Shown piece by piece: positions 7,509-16,494 of a stretch of 64,000 nucleotides of DNA. The DNA lies in the NCBI RefSeq assembly GCF_030817055.1, contig NZ_JAUSYV010000001.1, positions 396,001-460,000 of the forward strand, given 5' to 3'. Both the position numbers and the translations under genes were made by a program. Each line of letters begins with the position of its first letter. Position 1 is the stretch's first letter. The notes under the pieces are model-generated. The model was not told the DNA's origin and did no database searches. It worked only from the letters and a program-made list of their open reading frames with translations. The DNA comes from Bacillus sp. V2I10. Lineage in GTDB: Bacteria; Bacillota; Bacilli; Bacillales; Bacillaceae.

Positions 7509-9455
7509 TTACAAAGCTTCTTTAATCACTTTCTTATAATAAAGAACAGAAAGCACCCCAAAAATCGAATACAATCCAGTGTACAGCACCATAACTATGA
7601 TCATTGGTGTCCAAACCTCAGCTCCAAATAAAAACCAGCCCGATTGCACGGCGAAATAACTGTGCAAAAGTCCGATCACTAATGGAATCCCAAAACTGAA
7701 GAGCTGTTTGGCTTGAATGCCTTTCAGCAAGTCTCCTTGTGTAAAGCCAAGTTTTCGCAAGATGGTGTAATTCGGTTTTTCCTCTTCACTCTCGCCCATT
7801 TGTTTAAAGTAAAGAATGCATCCGGAAGTGACCAGGAATGACAATCCAAGGAAGCCGACGATGAACATGACGAGCCCCATGTTTTTCTTTTGGCTGCTGG
7901 TGAGTTCAAGCTGGGAATCGTTTGGTGCGTTTTCATTCAACTTCATTTCGGTAAACAGTCTGTTGGCTTCTTTTACTTCTTCTTGGTTTGCGATATCTAT
8001 GCCGATATAGGTAGAAGTCGGCTGCTGAATGTCAGGGTTTATGTCTTTTTTCAGCTGTTTAAAGACAGAGTCATCCACGATCACAGTCGGCAGTCCGCCC
8101 TTTGTGAAATACCATGAGATCGGGTAGTCTTTTTCTAAACCTAAATAGGTTTGGGGGATGGTTTTTGTTTTACCGATCAGCTCAATGTTTCCTGAATCGG
8201 CCATCGGCATAAATTTTTGGAGCAAATCGCTGTATCCGGTAAAAATGGTTTCGTTTCTTGATAGATCTTTTCCTTTCACTGATTTTTCACTAATTACAGG
8301 GACGGTCATCTTATTCGGATCAAAGTTCATTCCATCCAAATTTGCAGTCAGAATGTCTTTTATATCGACATCAACCATGACGATTTCAATTTTTTCTTCT
8401 TTAAAGGCTATGTCATCAGATTCAAGAGCTTTTTTAAACTGTTCAGCACTTTGATCATCTGTAATGGAAAAGTCAGCAGGCACCTGATTTTGAGCTGTTT
8501 TTTCCGCCGAGTAATATGAGATATAACTCAGGGATAATAAGCCAATCGCCAGAGCCGAAACGGTCGTAATAATGGTTAAAAGGAGAGCATTCGATTTCAT
8601 TCGGAACATAATGGATGAAAGAGATAGCACTTCGCCGACTTTAAGATAACCATCTTTCTTTTTTCGGATCATATGAAAGATAAAACTGACGGATCCTTTG
8701 TAAAAAAGGTAGGTTCCAAGAATGACAGAACCAAGAATAAAAATCATGGCACCAAAGAGAGCGGGCGTGGACTTGAAGTCTCCCCCAAATAACCTTGAAG
8801 AGACAAAATAACCAGCTGCGATCAAAATCATACCCAGAATGCCAATTGTTATCTCGAAATAAGACATCTTTTTCACTTTCTCTTCTGCGGATGACAGAAC
8901 TCTGAATAAAGAGAGAATGCTTTGTCTTTTAATAAACAAATAATTCATCAGCATGATAAGAAGGTAGATGACAGAAAAAACGACAAGTGTCTGCAGGAAG
9001 GCTTGCATAGAAAAATGAAGAGCCGCCACATCTTCAACACCTGTAATCTTAAATAGAATCATCATGATCAACTTCGATACTGAAAATCCTGTAAGGATGC
9101 CCAAAATGAGTGATCCAAAATATAGAAGAAAGTTTTCTGCTGTAAGGATGCGGAAAATTTTATTTTTTGTCAGTCCAATAAGCTGAAACAAGCCAATCTC
9201 TTTGCTTCGCCGTTTGATAAAGATGTTATTGGCATACAGCAGAAAGATTGTCACAATGACGACAAGCAGGACAGATGCAGCCCGGATGCCGGCGCCGCCT
9301 TTAATGGAACCCTCTACCGCGTCCATTGAAGGATCATACTGCAAAGTGACAAAAGCAAAATAAAGCGCGACGCTGAAAATAAGTGCAAAGATATAAAGAT
9401 AGTAATTCTTCAGGTTCTTTTTCAGATTTTTGACGATGAGCTGATTAATGTTCAT
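7509..9455 (-). CDS. BceB/YxdM-type ABC transporter permease
   Basis: Permease of a peptide-sensing and detoxifying ABC transporter, about 648 residues, integral membrane. Ten membrane segments are suggested: one near the N-terminus, several to about residue 310, then a large extracellular domain (about 320-510) and three C-terminal helices. The FtsX-like pattern with a big loop between helices 7 and 8 is the hallmark of BceB, the part that senses the antimicrobial peptide together with the short kinase. Start ATG 9455 follows AGGCGGTG; an upstream GTG at 9464 is less likely. It overlaps the ATPase gene by 11 bases. Confidence 0.9.
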   Translation of the reverse strand: MNINQLIVKNLKKNLKNYYLYIFALIFSVALYFAFVTLQYDPSMDAVEGSIKGGAGIRAASVLLVVIVTIFLLYANNIFIKRRSKEIGLFQLIGLTKNKIFRILTAENFLLYFGSLILGILTGFSVSKLIMMILFKITGVEDVAALHFSMQAFLQTLVVFSVIYLLIMLMNYLFIKRQSILSLFRVLSSAEEKVKKMSYFEITIGILGMILIAAGYFVSSRLFGGDFKSTPALFGAMIFILGSVILGTYLFYKGSVSFIFHMIRKKKDGYLKVGEVLSLSSIMFRMKSNALLLTIITTVSALAIGLLSLSYISYYSAEKTAQNQVPADFSITDDQSAEQFKKALESDDIAFKEEKIEIVMVDVDIKDILTANLDGMNFDPNKMTVPVISEKSVKGKDLSRNETIFTGYSDLLQKFMPMADSGNIELIGKTKTIPQTYLGLEKDYPISWYFTKGGLPTVIVDDSVFKQLKKDINPDIQQPTSTYIGIDIANQEEVKEANRLFTEMKLNENAPNDSQLELTSSQKKNMGLVMFIVGFLGLSFLVTSGCILYFKQMGESEEEKPNYTILRKLGFTQGDLLKGIQAKQLFSFGIPLVIGLLHSYFAVQSGWFLFGAEVWTPMIIVMVLYTGLYSIFGVLSVLYYKKVIKEAL

Positions 9456-10206
9456 ACTGCACACCGCCTAAGACACCTTGTGTTTTGATGATATCTTTAA
9501 AGAAAGCCTGTCTTGTTTGCTCCCCTTTGTTCAATTGTGTGTAGATTTGTCCGTCTTTTATAAAGATGACTCTGCTGCAGTAGCTTGCCGCAGCCGGATC
9601 ATGCGTGACCATGACAATGGTTGCTTTTCTTTTTTCATTTAGTTCGGTCAATTTATTCAGCAGGTCAGCAGCGGATTTAGAATCAAGTGCGCCCGTTGGT
9701 TCATCGGCGAAAATGATGCTTGGTTCATGAATAAAGGCACGTGCTGCAGAAGTACGCTGCTTCTGTCCGCCGGAAATTTCATTCGGATACTTATCTTTTA
9801 ACTCGTAGATGCCGAGCTCATTTGCTAAAGCATGAAATTTCTGGTCCGCCTCTTTTTTAGGTACCTTTGAAATGGAAAGCGGCAGCAAAATATTTTCTTT
9901 AACTGTCAGTGTGTCCAGAAGGTTATAATCCTGAAAAATAAATCCGAGATGATGCTTTCTGAATTCAGCAAGCTCCTTTTCCTTCATCCCCGTCATTTCT
10001 TTGTTTTCAATTTGGATGGTCCCCCCGCTCACTTTATCAATAGAAGACAGGACATTCAGCAGCGTTGTTTTGCCCGAGCCGGACGCACCCATAATGCTGA
10101 CAAATTCACCTTTTTGTATAGTAAGGTCAATTCCTTTAAGGACTTCCTGTTTATTCAATTTATTTCCGTAGCTTTTATGGAGCTTTGATGCTTCTAATAT
10201 CGCCAT
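9445..10206 (-). CDS. BceA/YxdL-type ABC transporter ATPase
   Basis: ATP-binding subunit, 253 residues, partner of the adjacent permease. Walker A (GASGSGKTT, about residue 40), Q-loop (FQDYNLLDTL), ABC signature (EISGGQKQRTSAARA) and Walker B (IIFADEPTGALD) are intact; the H-loop histidine is in MVTHDPAAA. The signature has T where most have V (QRTSAARA), a detail shared by this subfamily. Start ATG 10206 follows GAGGAGGAAGCG. A TATAAT on the minus strand (10243-10238) and a dyad at 10295-10312 precede it, suggesting an own regulated promoter. Confidence 0.93.
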   Translation of the reverse strand: MAILEASKLHKSYGNKLNKQEVLKGIDLTIQKGEFVSIMGASGSGKTTLLNVLSSIDKVSGGTIQIENKEMTGMKEKELAEFRKHHLGFIFQDYNLLDTLTVKENILLPLSISKVPKKEADQKFHALANELGIYELKDKYPNEISGGQKQRTSAARAFIHEPSIIFADEPTGALDSKSAADLLNKLTELNEKRKATIVMVTHDPAAASYCSRVIFIKDGQIYTQLNKGEQTRQAFFKDIIKTQGVLGGVQYEH

Positions 10207-10237
10207 ACTCGCTTCCTCCTCTTAATTCGATATCTTA

Positions 10238-10243
10238 ATTATA
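10238..10243 (-). promoter_or_regulatory. Candidate -10 box of the ABC operon
   Basis: TATAAT on the minus strand, 32 bases before the ATPase start. No good -35 is at 17 bases upstream, as expected for a promoter that needs a response regulator bound at the upstream dyad (10295-10312). Confidence 0.5.
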
Positions 10244-10280
10244 AAAAGAAGAAAGAGCCTTTTCCTTTTATTGTGCGAAC

Positions 10281-10315
10281 AAAAAAGAAAAGCATGTGAC
10301 ATTCTTGTCACACGC
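10281..10315 (-). terminator. Hairpin between kinase and ABC genes: terminator and possible regulator box
   Basis: On the minus strand GCGTGTGACA and TGTCACATGC form a 10-pair stem (one G-U) with AGAA in the loop, followed by TTTTCTTTTTT, a good intrinsic terminator just after the kinase stop, which it overlaps. The same dyad in DNA is TGACA-N4-TGTCA (10297-10310), which fits the TnACA-N4-TGTnA-like sites bound by BceR-type regulators, so it could also be the operator of the ABC pair. Confidence 0.7.
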
Positions 10316-11312
10316 TAATGACGGCTGCAAAGTCATTTCTTTTTGGGAAAGTTAACGTAAATGCTGTTTCTGTGTGGATAATAGACTGTGCGTGAATATC
10401 AATCAGCAGCGGTATAGCTGCTTTTTTAGCGAGATACAGCCCCATCCCTGTAGCAGCATGATCATGATGGTTTATGGTCGATGTGAAGCCTTTATCGAAT
10501 ATGCGGGGCAGGTCCTTTGGATCAATACCCCGGCCAAAGTCTTTCACCTGAACGCTTATTTGATCATCCTGCTTCCAGCTTTTTATGATAATGTTAGACC
10601 CCTCGCTGTATTTCACTGCATTCGTTAAGATTTGTCTAATAATAAAGGCAAGCCATTTTGCATCACTAAGAACTTTCTTTTGATCAAACTGAATGTCAAA
10701 ACCAATCCCTTTTTGAATACACCATGCCTGAAGTGTTTTAATTTCACTGAAAATCACGCTTTCCAAATCAACCGTTTCAATATATAAATCATTTTCAATA
10801 AAAGGAATCCGTTTTTGATGCAGCTGCTGATCAAGCAAAAGGTGAATCCGCAGCCACTCATACGTCAAATGAGTTTTCATCACATCGTCTTCCATGCGTT
10901 CGATCATTAAATGCATGGCAGTGAGAGGAGTCTTCACTTCATGAATCCACGATAACAGTTCATCTTTTTCCTGTTCAAGCGAAATTCTGTTGTGCAAAGC
11001 ATCTGTTTTCAGGGCCTGTGCCTGTTCGCTGAGCGTCTTTTCAACCAATTGTTCAAACGGGCTTTCCGGAGCTGGAATGCTTGATATATCAAGGTTGTTT
11101 TCCCGATCTTCCAGACTTTTAAAAAAGGCAGTTTCTTTGTTGTACCGAACGGCTAAGAAGACAATAAACGAGATCATGGAAAGAAAAACAATATACAGGA
11201 CTGACTGTACTGGAATGGCTGAGTCAATGAAAGCGATAAAGAGAATAAAAAAATGAATCATAATAAAGAATAGAATCCAGCTGCGGCGCTCTTTTAAGAA
11301 ACGGAGAATCAT
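10308..11312 (-). CDS. Intramembrane-sensing histidine kinase (BceS/YxdK type)
   Basis: 334 residues. Two membrane helices (about 12-30 and 36-56) are joined by a loop of only a few residues, so the kinase has no extracellular sensor and relies on the ABC permease for signal. The H-box is LLSWIHEVKTPL with His124. The ATPase domain has the N-box (QILTNAVKYS), G1 (VKDFGRGID), F (IFDKGF) and G2 (ATGMGLYLAKKA). Start overlaps the regulator stop by four bases (ATGA), hence coupled translation. Confidence 0.92.
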   Translation of the reverse strand: MILRFLKERRSWILFFIMIHFFILFIAFIDSAIPVQSVLYIVFLSMISFIVFLAVRYNKETAFFKSLEDRENNLDISSIPAPESPFEQLVEKTLSEQAQALKTDALHNRISLEQEKDELLSWIHEVKTPLTAMHLMIERMEDDVMKTHLTYEWLRIHLLLDQQLHQKRIPFIENDLYIETVDLESVIFSEIKTLQAWCIQKGIGFDIQFDQKKVLSDAKWLAFIIRQILTNAVKYSEGSNIIIKSWKQDDQISVQVKDFGRGIDPKDLPRIFDKGFTSTINHHDHAATGMGLYLAKKAAIPLLIDIHAQSIIHTETAFTLTFPKRNDFAAVISV

Positions 11313-11998
11313 ACCATTTCCTCTTCTGCCGCAAGATATCCCTGGCCTACTTTTGTCTCAATAAATTGACCAAGACCAATTTCATCCAGCCGCTTTCGCA
11401 GGCGATTGACATTCACTGTTAACGTATTATCGCTTATGAAGCGTTTATCATCCCACAGGCTGTTCATGAGCTTGTCTCTGCTGACAATTTTGTTTTTTTG
11501 TTCAATCAAGAGTTTAAGAATGAACATTTCATTCTTTGTCAGTTCAACGGAACCGGTTTCGTTCGTAACCGTATTTCGCTCATAATCAACCGCAGCATTG
11601 CACCATGTTTTCAGACTTACTTGCTCTGTATTGTAGTTATAAACACGGCGGAGAATGGCCTGGATTTTAGCAATCAGCACATCAAAGTGAAAAGGCTTTT
11701 GGACAAAATCATCAGCACCAAGCTGCATAGACATGACCATATCAGTCGGATGATCCCGCGAGGAGAGAAAAATGATCGGCACATTCGAATGCGACCGGAT
11801 CATCCGGCACCAATGAAAGCCGTCAAACTTCGGCAGCTGAATATCAATGATGACCAAATCTGGCTTTACGGCTGAGAATTCCTGCATGACTTTATTAAAA
11901 TCTGTAATGCCATAGACATCATAAGACCACTGATTTAATCGTTCTTTGATTTCATTAAACAGGGTTAAATCATCTTCAATTAATAGAAGTTTAAACAT
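11309..11998 (-). CDS. OmpR-family response regulator (BceR/YxdJ type)
   Basis: 229 residues: receiver domain (IEDD acidic pocket, phospho-Asp in LVIIDIQLPKFDG, Lys in FVQKPF) and a C-terminal winged helix (SLWDDKRFISDNTLTVNVNR). ATG 11998 (MFKLLLIEDD) fits the normal receiver start; GTG codons at 12010 and 12007 would add four residues. First gene of the regulator-kinase pair that should switch on the adjacent ABC genes in response to cell-wall-active peptides. The order regulator-kinase-ATPase-permease equals B. subtilis bceRSAB and yxdJKLM. Confidence 0.92.
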   Translation of the reverse strand: MFKLLLIEDDLTLFNEIKERLNQWSYDVYGITDFNKVMQEFSAVKPDLVIIDIQLPKFDGFHWCRMIRSHSNVPIIFLSSRDHPTDMVMSMQLGADDFVQKPFHFDVLIAKIQAILRRVYNYNTEQVSLKTWCNAAVDYERNTVTNETGSVELTKNEMFILKLLIEQKNKIVSRDKLMNSLWDDKRFISDNTLTVNVNRLRKRLDEIGLGQFIETKVGQGYLAAEEEMV

Positions 11999-12115
11999 GA
12001 GTTTCACCACACTATAAGGTTTCTTTTACAATTATTGTATAGGAAAACAGTTCTGTGTGCTATAGATGGTCTTAGATGTCAGAACACTTAAGTGAACGGA
12101 ATATTCATACTAATC

Positions 12116-12144
12116 TTGACATTGATTCAATAGATTGCTATTGT
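12116..12144 (+). promoter_or_regulatory. Promoter of the SAM-riboswitch transcript
   Basis: TTGACA (12116-12121), 17-base spacer, TATTGT (12139-12144), placed 17 bases before the riboswitch. Fits a sigma-A promoter. Confidence 0.7.
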
Positions 12145-12160
12145 AGTAAAAAAATAATTT

Positions 12161-12312
12161 CTTATCCAGAGAGGTGGAGGGACTGGCCCTTTGAAACCTC
12201 AGCAGCAGGTCTCTTATGATACTGTGCTAACTCCAGCGGGTGAATTGACCTGATAGATAAGCGTGCCTTTTATTTGTCAGTAACGCACTCTTTTTAAAGA
12301 GTGCGTTTTTCA
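12161..12312 (+). ncRNA. SAM-I (S-box) riboswitch with terminator
   Basis: The leader holds the S-box core: CTTATC at 12161-12166 closing with GATAAG at 12256-12261 (P1), the conserved AGAGAGGTGGAGGGACTGGC, then CCCTTTGAAACCTCAGCA. The expression platform is a perfect terminator (AACGCACTCTTT 12282-12293, AAAGAGTGCGTT 12296-12307, then T). S-adenosylmethionine binding should stop transcription before the permease. Consensus and position are both convincing. Confidence 0.96.
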
Positions 12313-12343
12313 TTTTTTTGGATGTGAAAAAAGGGGAGTAAAA

Positions 12344-13747
12344 ATGGAAGCTAAGCAGCAATTTCAGAGGAAAATGCAATCTCGACATTTAGTAATGTTA
12401 TCTCTTGGAGGTGTAATTGGGACAGGTTTATTCTTAAGCACGGGTTATACGATTCAACAGGCTGGACCGTTTGGGACGATCCTGTCGTATCTTGTTGGTG
12501 CCCTGGTCGTTTATCTCGTTATGCTTTGTTTAGGGGAATTAGCCGTCCATATGCCGGAGACTGGCGCTTTTCATAGCTATGCCGCTAAATATATTGGTCC
12601 AGGAACAGGATATACTGTAGCCTGGCTGTATTGGCTGACTTGGACGGTTGCGTTAGGTTCGGAATTCACGGCAGCGGGGCTGCTGATGCAGAGGTGGTTT
12701 CCATCTATTAACGTCTGGATTTGGAGTGCGGTGTTTGCATTGCTAATCTTTGCATTAAATGCTGTGACGGTTAAGTTTTTCGCGGAATCTGAATTTTGGT
12801 TTGCATCGATTAAAGTCGTTGCCATAGTGATTTTTATTCTTTTGGGAGGAGCAGCAATTATTGGTTTTATTCCACTGACGGATTCCAATTCAGCTCCGTT
12901 CTTTACGAATCTCACAAGCGAAGGATTATTTCCGAATGGTGCATTTGCCGTTATTATGACGATGCTTGCTGTGAATTTTGCCTATTCGGGAACAGAATTA
13001 ATAGGGGTTGCAGCTGGAGAAACAGTCAATCCGGAAAAAACGATTCCAATGGCCATTCGGACAACATTATGGAGATTGATTATCTTTTTTGTTGGAACCA
13101 TTGTTGTCTTATCTGCACTGCTGCCCGCATCGGATTCAGGAGTTTTAAAAAGTCCCTTTGTTTCTGTATTTGAACGAATTGGCCTTCCCTATGCAGCAGA
13201 TATCATGAATTTCGTGATCTTAACAGCTATTTTGTCTGCAGCAAACTCAGGCCTGTATGCTGCTTCTAGAATGCTCTGGTCACTTTCAGATAAGAAAACG
13301 ATATCACCCATTTTTGCAAGAGTGACAAAGCGCGGTGTGCCTATATATGCAGTGATTTTCAGTATGCTGGGCGGCACCTTGGCTTTGTTCTCAAGTGTTA
13401 TTGCACCAGATACCGTATATATAGTCCTTGTCTCCATTTCAGGTTTAGCCGTGGTTGCCGTATGGATGAGTATTAGCGTGTCACAGTTTTTCTTTCGCAG
13501 ACAATATATTAAACAAGGACATTCGATAAAGGACCTGGTTTACCGGACACCTTTCTATCCCCTGGTACCGATTGCATCTTTTGTGCTGTGTCTGGCATCT
13601 TTGGTTGGAATCGCATTTGATCCCGCACAGCGAATTGCCCTCTATTGCGGCATTCCATTTATTTTGTTTTGCTATGGAAGCTATTATGCAACACATTTTA
13701 TTAAGAAAAGAGGAGAAGGATATGCAGCAGAATCTCAATCCAATTGA
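12344..13747 (+). CDS. mmuP: Amino acid permease, probable S-methylmethionine transporter
   Basis: APC-superfamily amino acid permease, 467 residues with about 12 membrane helices. The start (QSRHLVMLSLGGVIGTGLFL) carries the GxxIGTG substrate-binding turn and SGTELIGVAAGE is the family helix-6 block. The specific substrate is inferred: it lies behind a SAM riboswitch and overlaps a homocysteine S-methyltransferase gene, the arrangement of mmuP-mmuM. Start ATG 12344 follows AGGGGAG. A general amino-acid permease cannot be excluded from sequence alone. Confidence 0.85.
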   Translation: MEAKQQFQRKMQSRHLVMLSLGGVIGTGLFLSTGYTIQQAGPFGTILSYLVGALVVYLVMLCLGELAVHMPETGAFHSYAAKYIGPGTGYTVAWLYWLTWTVALGSEFTAAGLLMQRWFPSINVWIWSAVFALLIFALNAVTVKFFAESEFWFASIKVVAIVIFILLGGAAIIGFIPLTDSNSAPFFTNLTSEGLFPNGAFAVIMTMLAVNFAYSGTELIGVAAGETVNPEKTIPMAIRTTLWRLIIFFVGTIVVLSALLPASDSGVLKSPFVSVFERIGLPYAADIMNFVILTAILSAANSGLYAASRMLWSLSDKKTISPIFARVTKRGVPIYAVIFSMLGGTLALFSSVIAPDTVYIVLVSISGLAVVAVWMSISVSQFFFRRQYIKQGHSIKDLVYRTPFYPLVPIASFVLCLASLVGIAFDPAQRIALYCGIPFILFCYGSYYATHFIKKRGEGYAAESQSN

Positions 13748-14690
13748 AGCCATTTTACGTGACTATTCCGTCATGATCCTTGATGGGGCACTTGCTACAG
13801 AACTCGAACAGCATGGCTGTGATTTGGACGATCCCCTTTGGTCTGCCCGAATATTACTCGAAAACCCCGAAGTGATTTATCAGGTACATTCAGACTATTT
13901 CCGTGCGGGAGCGGACTGTGCTATTACGGCCAGCTATCAAGCAACAATCGATGGTTTCTTGAAGCGGGGAATCGAAGAAGAAGAAGCATTGCAGTTAATA
14001 AAGAAAACAGTGCTGATTGCAAGAAAAGCCAGAGATGATTTTTGGAAGGAAGAAATGGAAGCAATTAGACCAAAGCCGTTGGTTGCGGCATCAATTGGGC
14101 CTTATGGCGCCTATCTTGCAGACGGTTCAGAGTATACAGGCATCTATGGGGTTACGGATGAGACTTTAAAAGATTTTCATCGTCCCAGAATGTCAGCTTT
14201 GATTGAAGCAGGTGCTGAAATACTGGCATTTGAAACCATTCCTTCTCTTCAGGAAGCAAAAGTTTTAAGTGATTTATTGGATGAATTTCCCGATACATAT
14301 GCTTGGCTATCCTTTTCCTTGAAAAATGAGAAAGCGATTAGTGATGGCACTTTGCTCGAGGTGTGTGCAAATACCTTCGGGGACAACGGGCAAATTGCTG
14401 CAATTGGGATCAACTGTGCACCACTGGAATTAGTGAATGAAGCCATAAAAGTGATGAGCGGGCATACAAAAAAACCAGTTATTGTTTACCCGAATTCTGG
14501 AGAAGCCTACAATCCAGCCACTAAAACATGGCATGGCCAGAAATCTTGTCTTGAACTGGATCATCTATCAGAAGACTGGTTCAAGGCAGGTGCCCGCTTA
14601 ATAGGAGGATGCTGTCGAACAGCGCCTTACCATATTGAAAAGATTTCAAAAAAATGGCGGATCAGTGAAAAGATCAATTCTGAAATTTAA
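13722..14690 (+). CDS. mmuM: Homocysteine S-methyltransferase
   Basis: Transfers a methyl group from S-methylmethionine (or SAM) to homocysteine, giving methionine; cytoplasmic zinc enzyme. 322 residues, TIM-barrel. The three zinc cysteines are visible: GINCAPLE and the GGCCRT pair near the C-terminus. DGALATELE at the start is the conserved first strand. ATG 13722 follows AGGAGAAGG and overlaps the permease end by 26 bases, so the open frame upstream is the shadow of the permease. Same transcript as the permease, hence under SAM control. Confidence 0.95.
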   Translation: MQQNLNPIEAILRDYSVMILDGALATELEQHGCDLDDPLWSARILLENPEVIYQVHSDYFRAGADCAITASYQATIDGFLKRGIEEEEALQLIKKTVLIARKARDDFWKEEMEAIRPKPLVAASIGPYGAYLADGSEYTGIYGVTDETLKDFHRPRMSALIEAGAEILAFETIPSLQEAKVLSDLLDEFPDTYAWLSFSLKNEKAISDGTLLEVCANTFGDNGQIAAIGINCAPLELVNEAIKVMSGHTKKPVIVYPNSGEAYNPATKTWHGQKSCLELDHLSEDWFKAGARLIGGCCRTAPYHIEKISKKWRISEKINSEI

Positions 14691-14701
14691 TAGATCCAAC
14701 A

Positions 14702-14734
14702 AAAAAGGACATCCTCATTCGGGATGTCCTTTTT
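14702..14734. terminator. Bidirectional terminator between mmuM and the MFS gene
   Basis: Perfect stem AAAAAGGACATCC (14702-14714) / GGATGTCCTTTTT (14722-14734), 7-base loop. It can end both the plus-strand methionine operon and the minus-strand MFS gene. Confidence 0.88.
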
Positions 14735-14742
14735 CCTCCTCA

Positions 14743-15951
14743 TCAAGCAGATGCAGAAGCATTAACTTTTGCCCATGCCGCACTTTCTTTCTTCCCGTGC
14801 AAAAAATAGTAAAGAACAGAACTGGCAAGGACTAATACACCTAAAATCACATACAAGGTACTGTATCCTGTCACCGGAATGACAAATCCAAGCAGATAAG
14901 GTCCGAACCCTAAACCTGCGTCAAGGAAGATAAAAAAAGTCGAAGTGGCGAGACCCATACGGTGAGGCGGCGTTAATTTAACAGCAATCGCCTGTGTCGT
15001 TGATTGCATGTTTCCAAATCCAAGTCCGATCAAAACACCAGAAAGCAAGAAAATGAAGCTAGTACTTGCCGTGCTCAAAAGGAACATACCTGCTCCAAAT
15101 AAGAGGAAGGCAGGATACATAATGAAATTTGCCCCTTTTTTGTCCATTAATCGGCCCGTAAATGGACGTGAAGCCAAGACAGCTGCCGCATAGACGACGA
15201 AAAAGAAGCTTGCTGTGCTGACAAGATGAATGTCCTTCGCATAGAAATTAATAAAGGACAGGACACTTGAATAGCAAAACGCCGCTGCAAGTGTAATAAA
15301 TGCGATCGGCAAAGCTCTTGGCTCTACAAAATTTGAAAGTCTGAATCCTCGTACTTCTGCTTTTTTTGCTGAACCATCAAGCGGGGGCACATACAAGAAA
15401 AAGGCAATGATTAAACTGATGACGCCTAATGCAACGCTGAAGGTAAAGATAGTTTGAAAGCTTGCATGCTGGCTCAAGTACAGCCCGATGAAAGGGCCGA
15501 TGGCTGTTGCAAGAGTTGCACTCATACTGTAGTACCCGATGCCTTCCCCTTTTCGAGAAGCGGGAATAATCTGTGCTACTATAGTGCCTGTTGCTGTACT
15601 TGCAATACCCAGGGTAATTCCATGGACAAGACGGTTGAAAAGAAGGAAGCCAAGTCCAAACTCAAAGAAATAAAAGGCTGTTGTCAGGGTAAACAGAAAA
15701 AGCCCTGTATACAGGATCCTTTTACGGCTGAAAGTTACAATGAGCCTTCCAATTAAAAGCCGGCCAATCAGTGCGCCTATAATAAAAATCCCGGTTACAA
15801 GTCCCGCCTCACTCGTAGAGGCACTGTACTCATTCACTGCAAAAACAGCAATAGTCACCATTAATAAGTAAAAGATTAACGTTAAGAAAAAATTGATGGA
15901 CGACACGACAATAAAGTCTTTCGTCCATAATTTGGATGTTGTCTGATTCAC
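14743..15951 (-). CDS. MFS transporter
   Basis: Major facilitator superfamily transporter, 402 residues with 12 predicted membrane helices. The loop 2-3 motif is IGRLLIGRLIVTFSRKRIL, close to the usual GxxxDRxGRR pattern. A drug or sugar efflux role is likely but the substrate cannot be read. The start is GTG 15951 with AAGGTGG upstream. It lies 12 bases downstream of a MarR regulator, so the pair is probably an efflux pump under local repression. Confidence 0.9.
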   Translation of the reverse strand: MNQTTSKLWTKDFIVVSSINFFLTLIFYLLMVTIAVFAVNEYSASTSEAGLVTGIFIIGALIGRLLIGRLIVTFSRKRILYTGLFLFTLTTAFYFFEFGLGFLLFNRLVHGITLGIASTATGTIVAQIIPASRKGEGIGYYSMSATLATAIGPFIGLYLSQHASFQTIFTFSVALGVISLIIAFFLYVPPLDGSAKKAEVRGFRLSNFVEPRALPIAFITLAAAFCYSSVLSFINFYAKDIHLVSTASFFFVVYAAAVLASRPFTGRLMDKKGANFIMYPAFLLFGAGMFLLSTASTSFIFLLSGVLIGLGFGNMQSTTQAIAVKLTPPHRMGLATSTFFIFLDAGLGFGPYLLGFVIPVTGYSTLYVILGVLVLASSVLYYFLHGKKESAAWAKVNASASA

Positions 15952-15963
15952 GTTTTTGCCACC

Positions 15964-16392
15964 TTACTCTCTAATATTGTTCCGAATATCTTTCATGATC
16001 CGGATCACCTCAAGCTGTTCTTCTTCTGAAATTCCTTTTAAAATTTCCTGTTCATAGTCATCGATTGTTACTCGAACATCCCCGTAAACCTTTCTCCCAA
16101 GATTCGTAAGCTGCATTCTCTTTTCACGCTTATCCTTGCCGGGAACATGCTCTACATATCCCAGTTCCTCAAGGCGGCTGATGGTTCTTGTAACGGTAGG
16201 CTTTTCAACACTTTGATAATCGGCAAGCTCAACAAGCGTAGCTGTCCCGTAATTCCATAAATAATGCAAAACAGACCATTGAGCTCTGTATAAATCGTGT
16301 TTGGCAAGCTCCATATTCAGTCTGTTTTCAAAAGGACGGTATAACAGCAGAAGCTGCTGAAAAAACTTTTGATATGTTTTTATAGGAAACAC
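15964..16392 (-). CDS. MarR-family transcriptional regulator
   Basis: 142 residues, winged helix-turn-helix of the MarR type: the recognition helix is in SVEKPTVTRTISRLEELGYV and the wing in HVPGKDKREKRMQLT. The start is GTG 16392 with GAGGT immediately before it, an unusually short spacing, so a start slightly downstream is possible. It is the first gene of the pair with the MFS gene. A double palindrome directly upstream (16406-16440) is the likely autoregulatory operator. Confidence 0.92.
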   Translation of the reverse strand: MFPIKTYQKFFQQLLLLYRPFENRLNMELAKHDLYRAQWSVLHYLWNYGTATLVELADYQSVEKPTVTRTISRLEELGYVEHVPGKDKREKRMQLTNLGRKVYGDVRVTIDDYEQEILKGISEEEQLEVIRIMKDIRNNIRE

Positions 16393-16405
16393 CTCATTAA
16401 ATAAA

Positions 16406-16440
16406 TAGTTACCCTAGATAACAGTTACTCTAGGTAACTA
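16406..16440. promoter_or_regulatory. Tandem MarR operator
   Basis: Two 15-base near-palindromes, GTTACCCTAGATAAC (16408-16422) and GTTACTCTAGGTAAC (16424-16438), sit 16 bases apart, and the whole block is itself a dyad. It is 14 bases upstream of the MarR start on the minus strand. Confidence 0.8.
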
Positions 16441-16494
16441 ATATAACAAAAACAGTCCTTGTTTGTCTACCATCCGAAATCCTGAAGATGGATA

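Noticed and set aside
13572..13721. Long N-terminal extension of the homocysteine methyltransferase
   Set aside because: It overlaps the permease coding region in another frame; the start at 13722 has a strong ribosome site and the family length.
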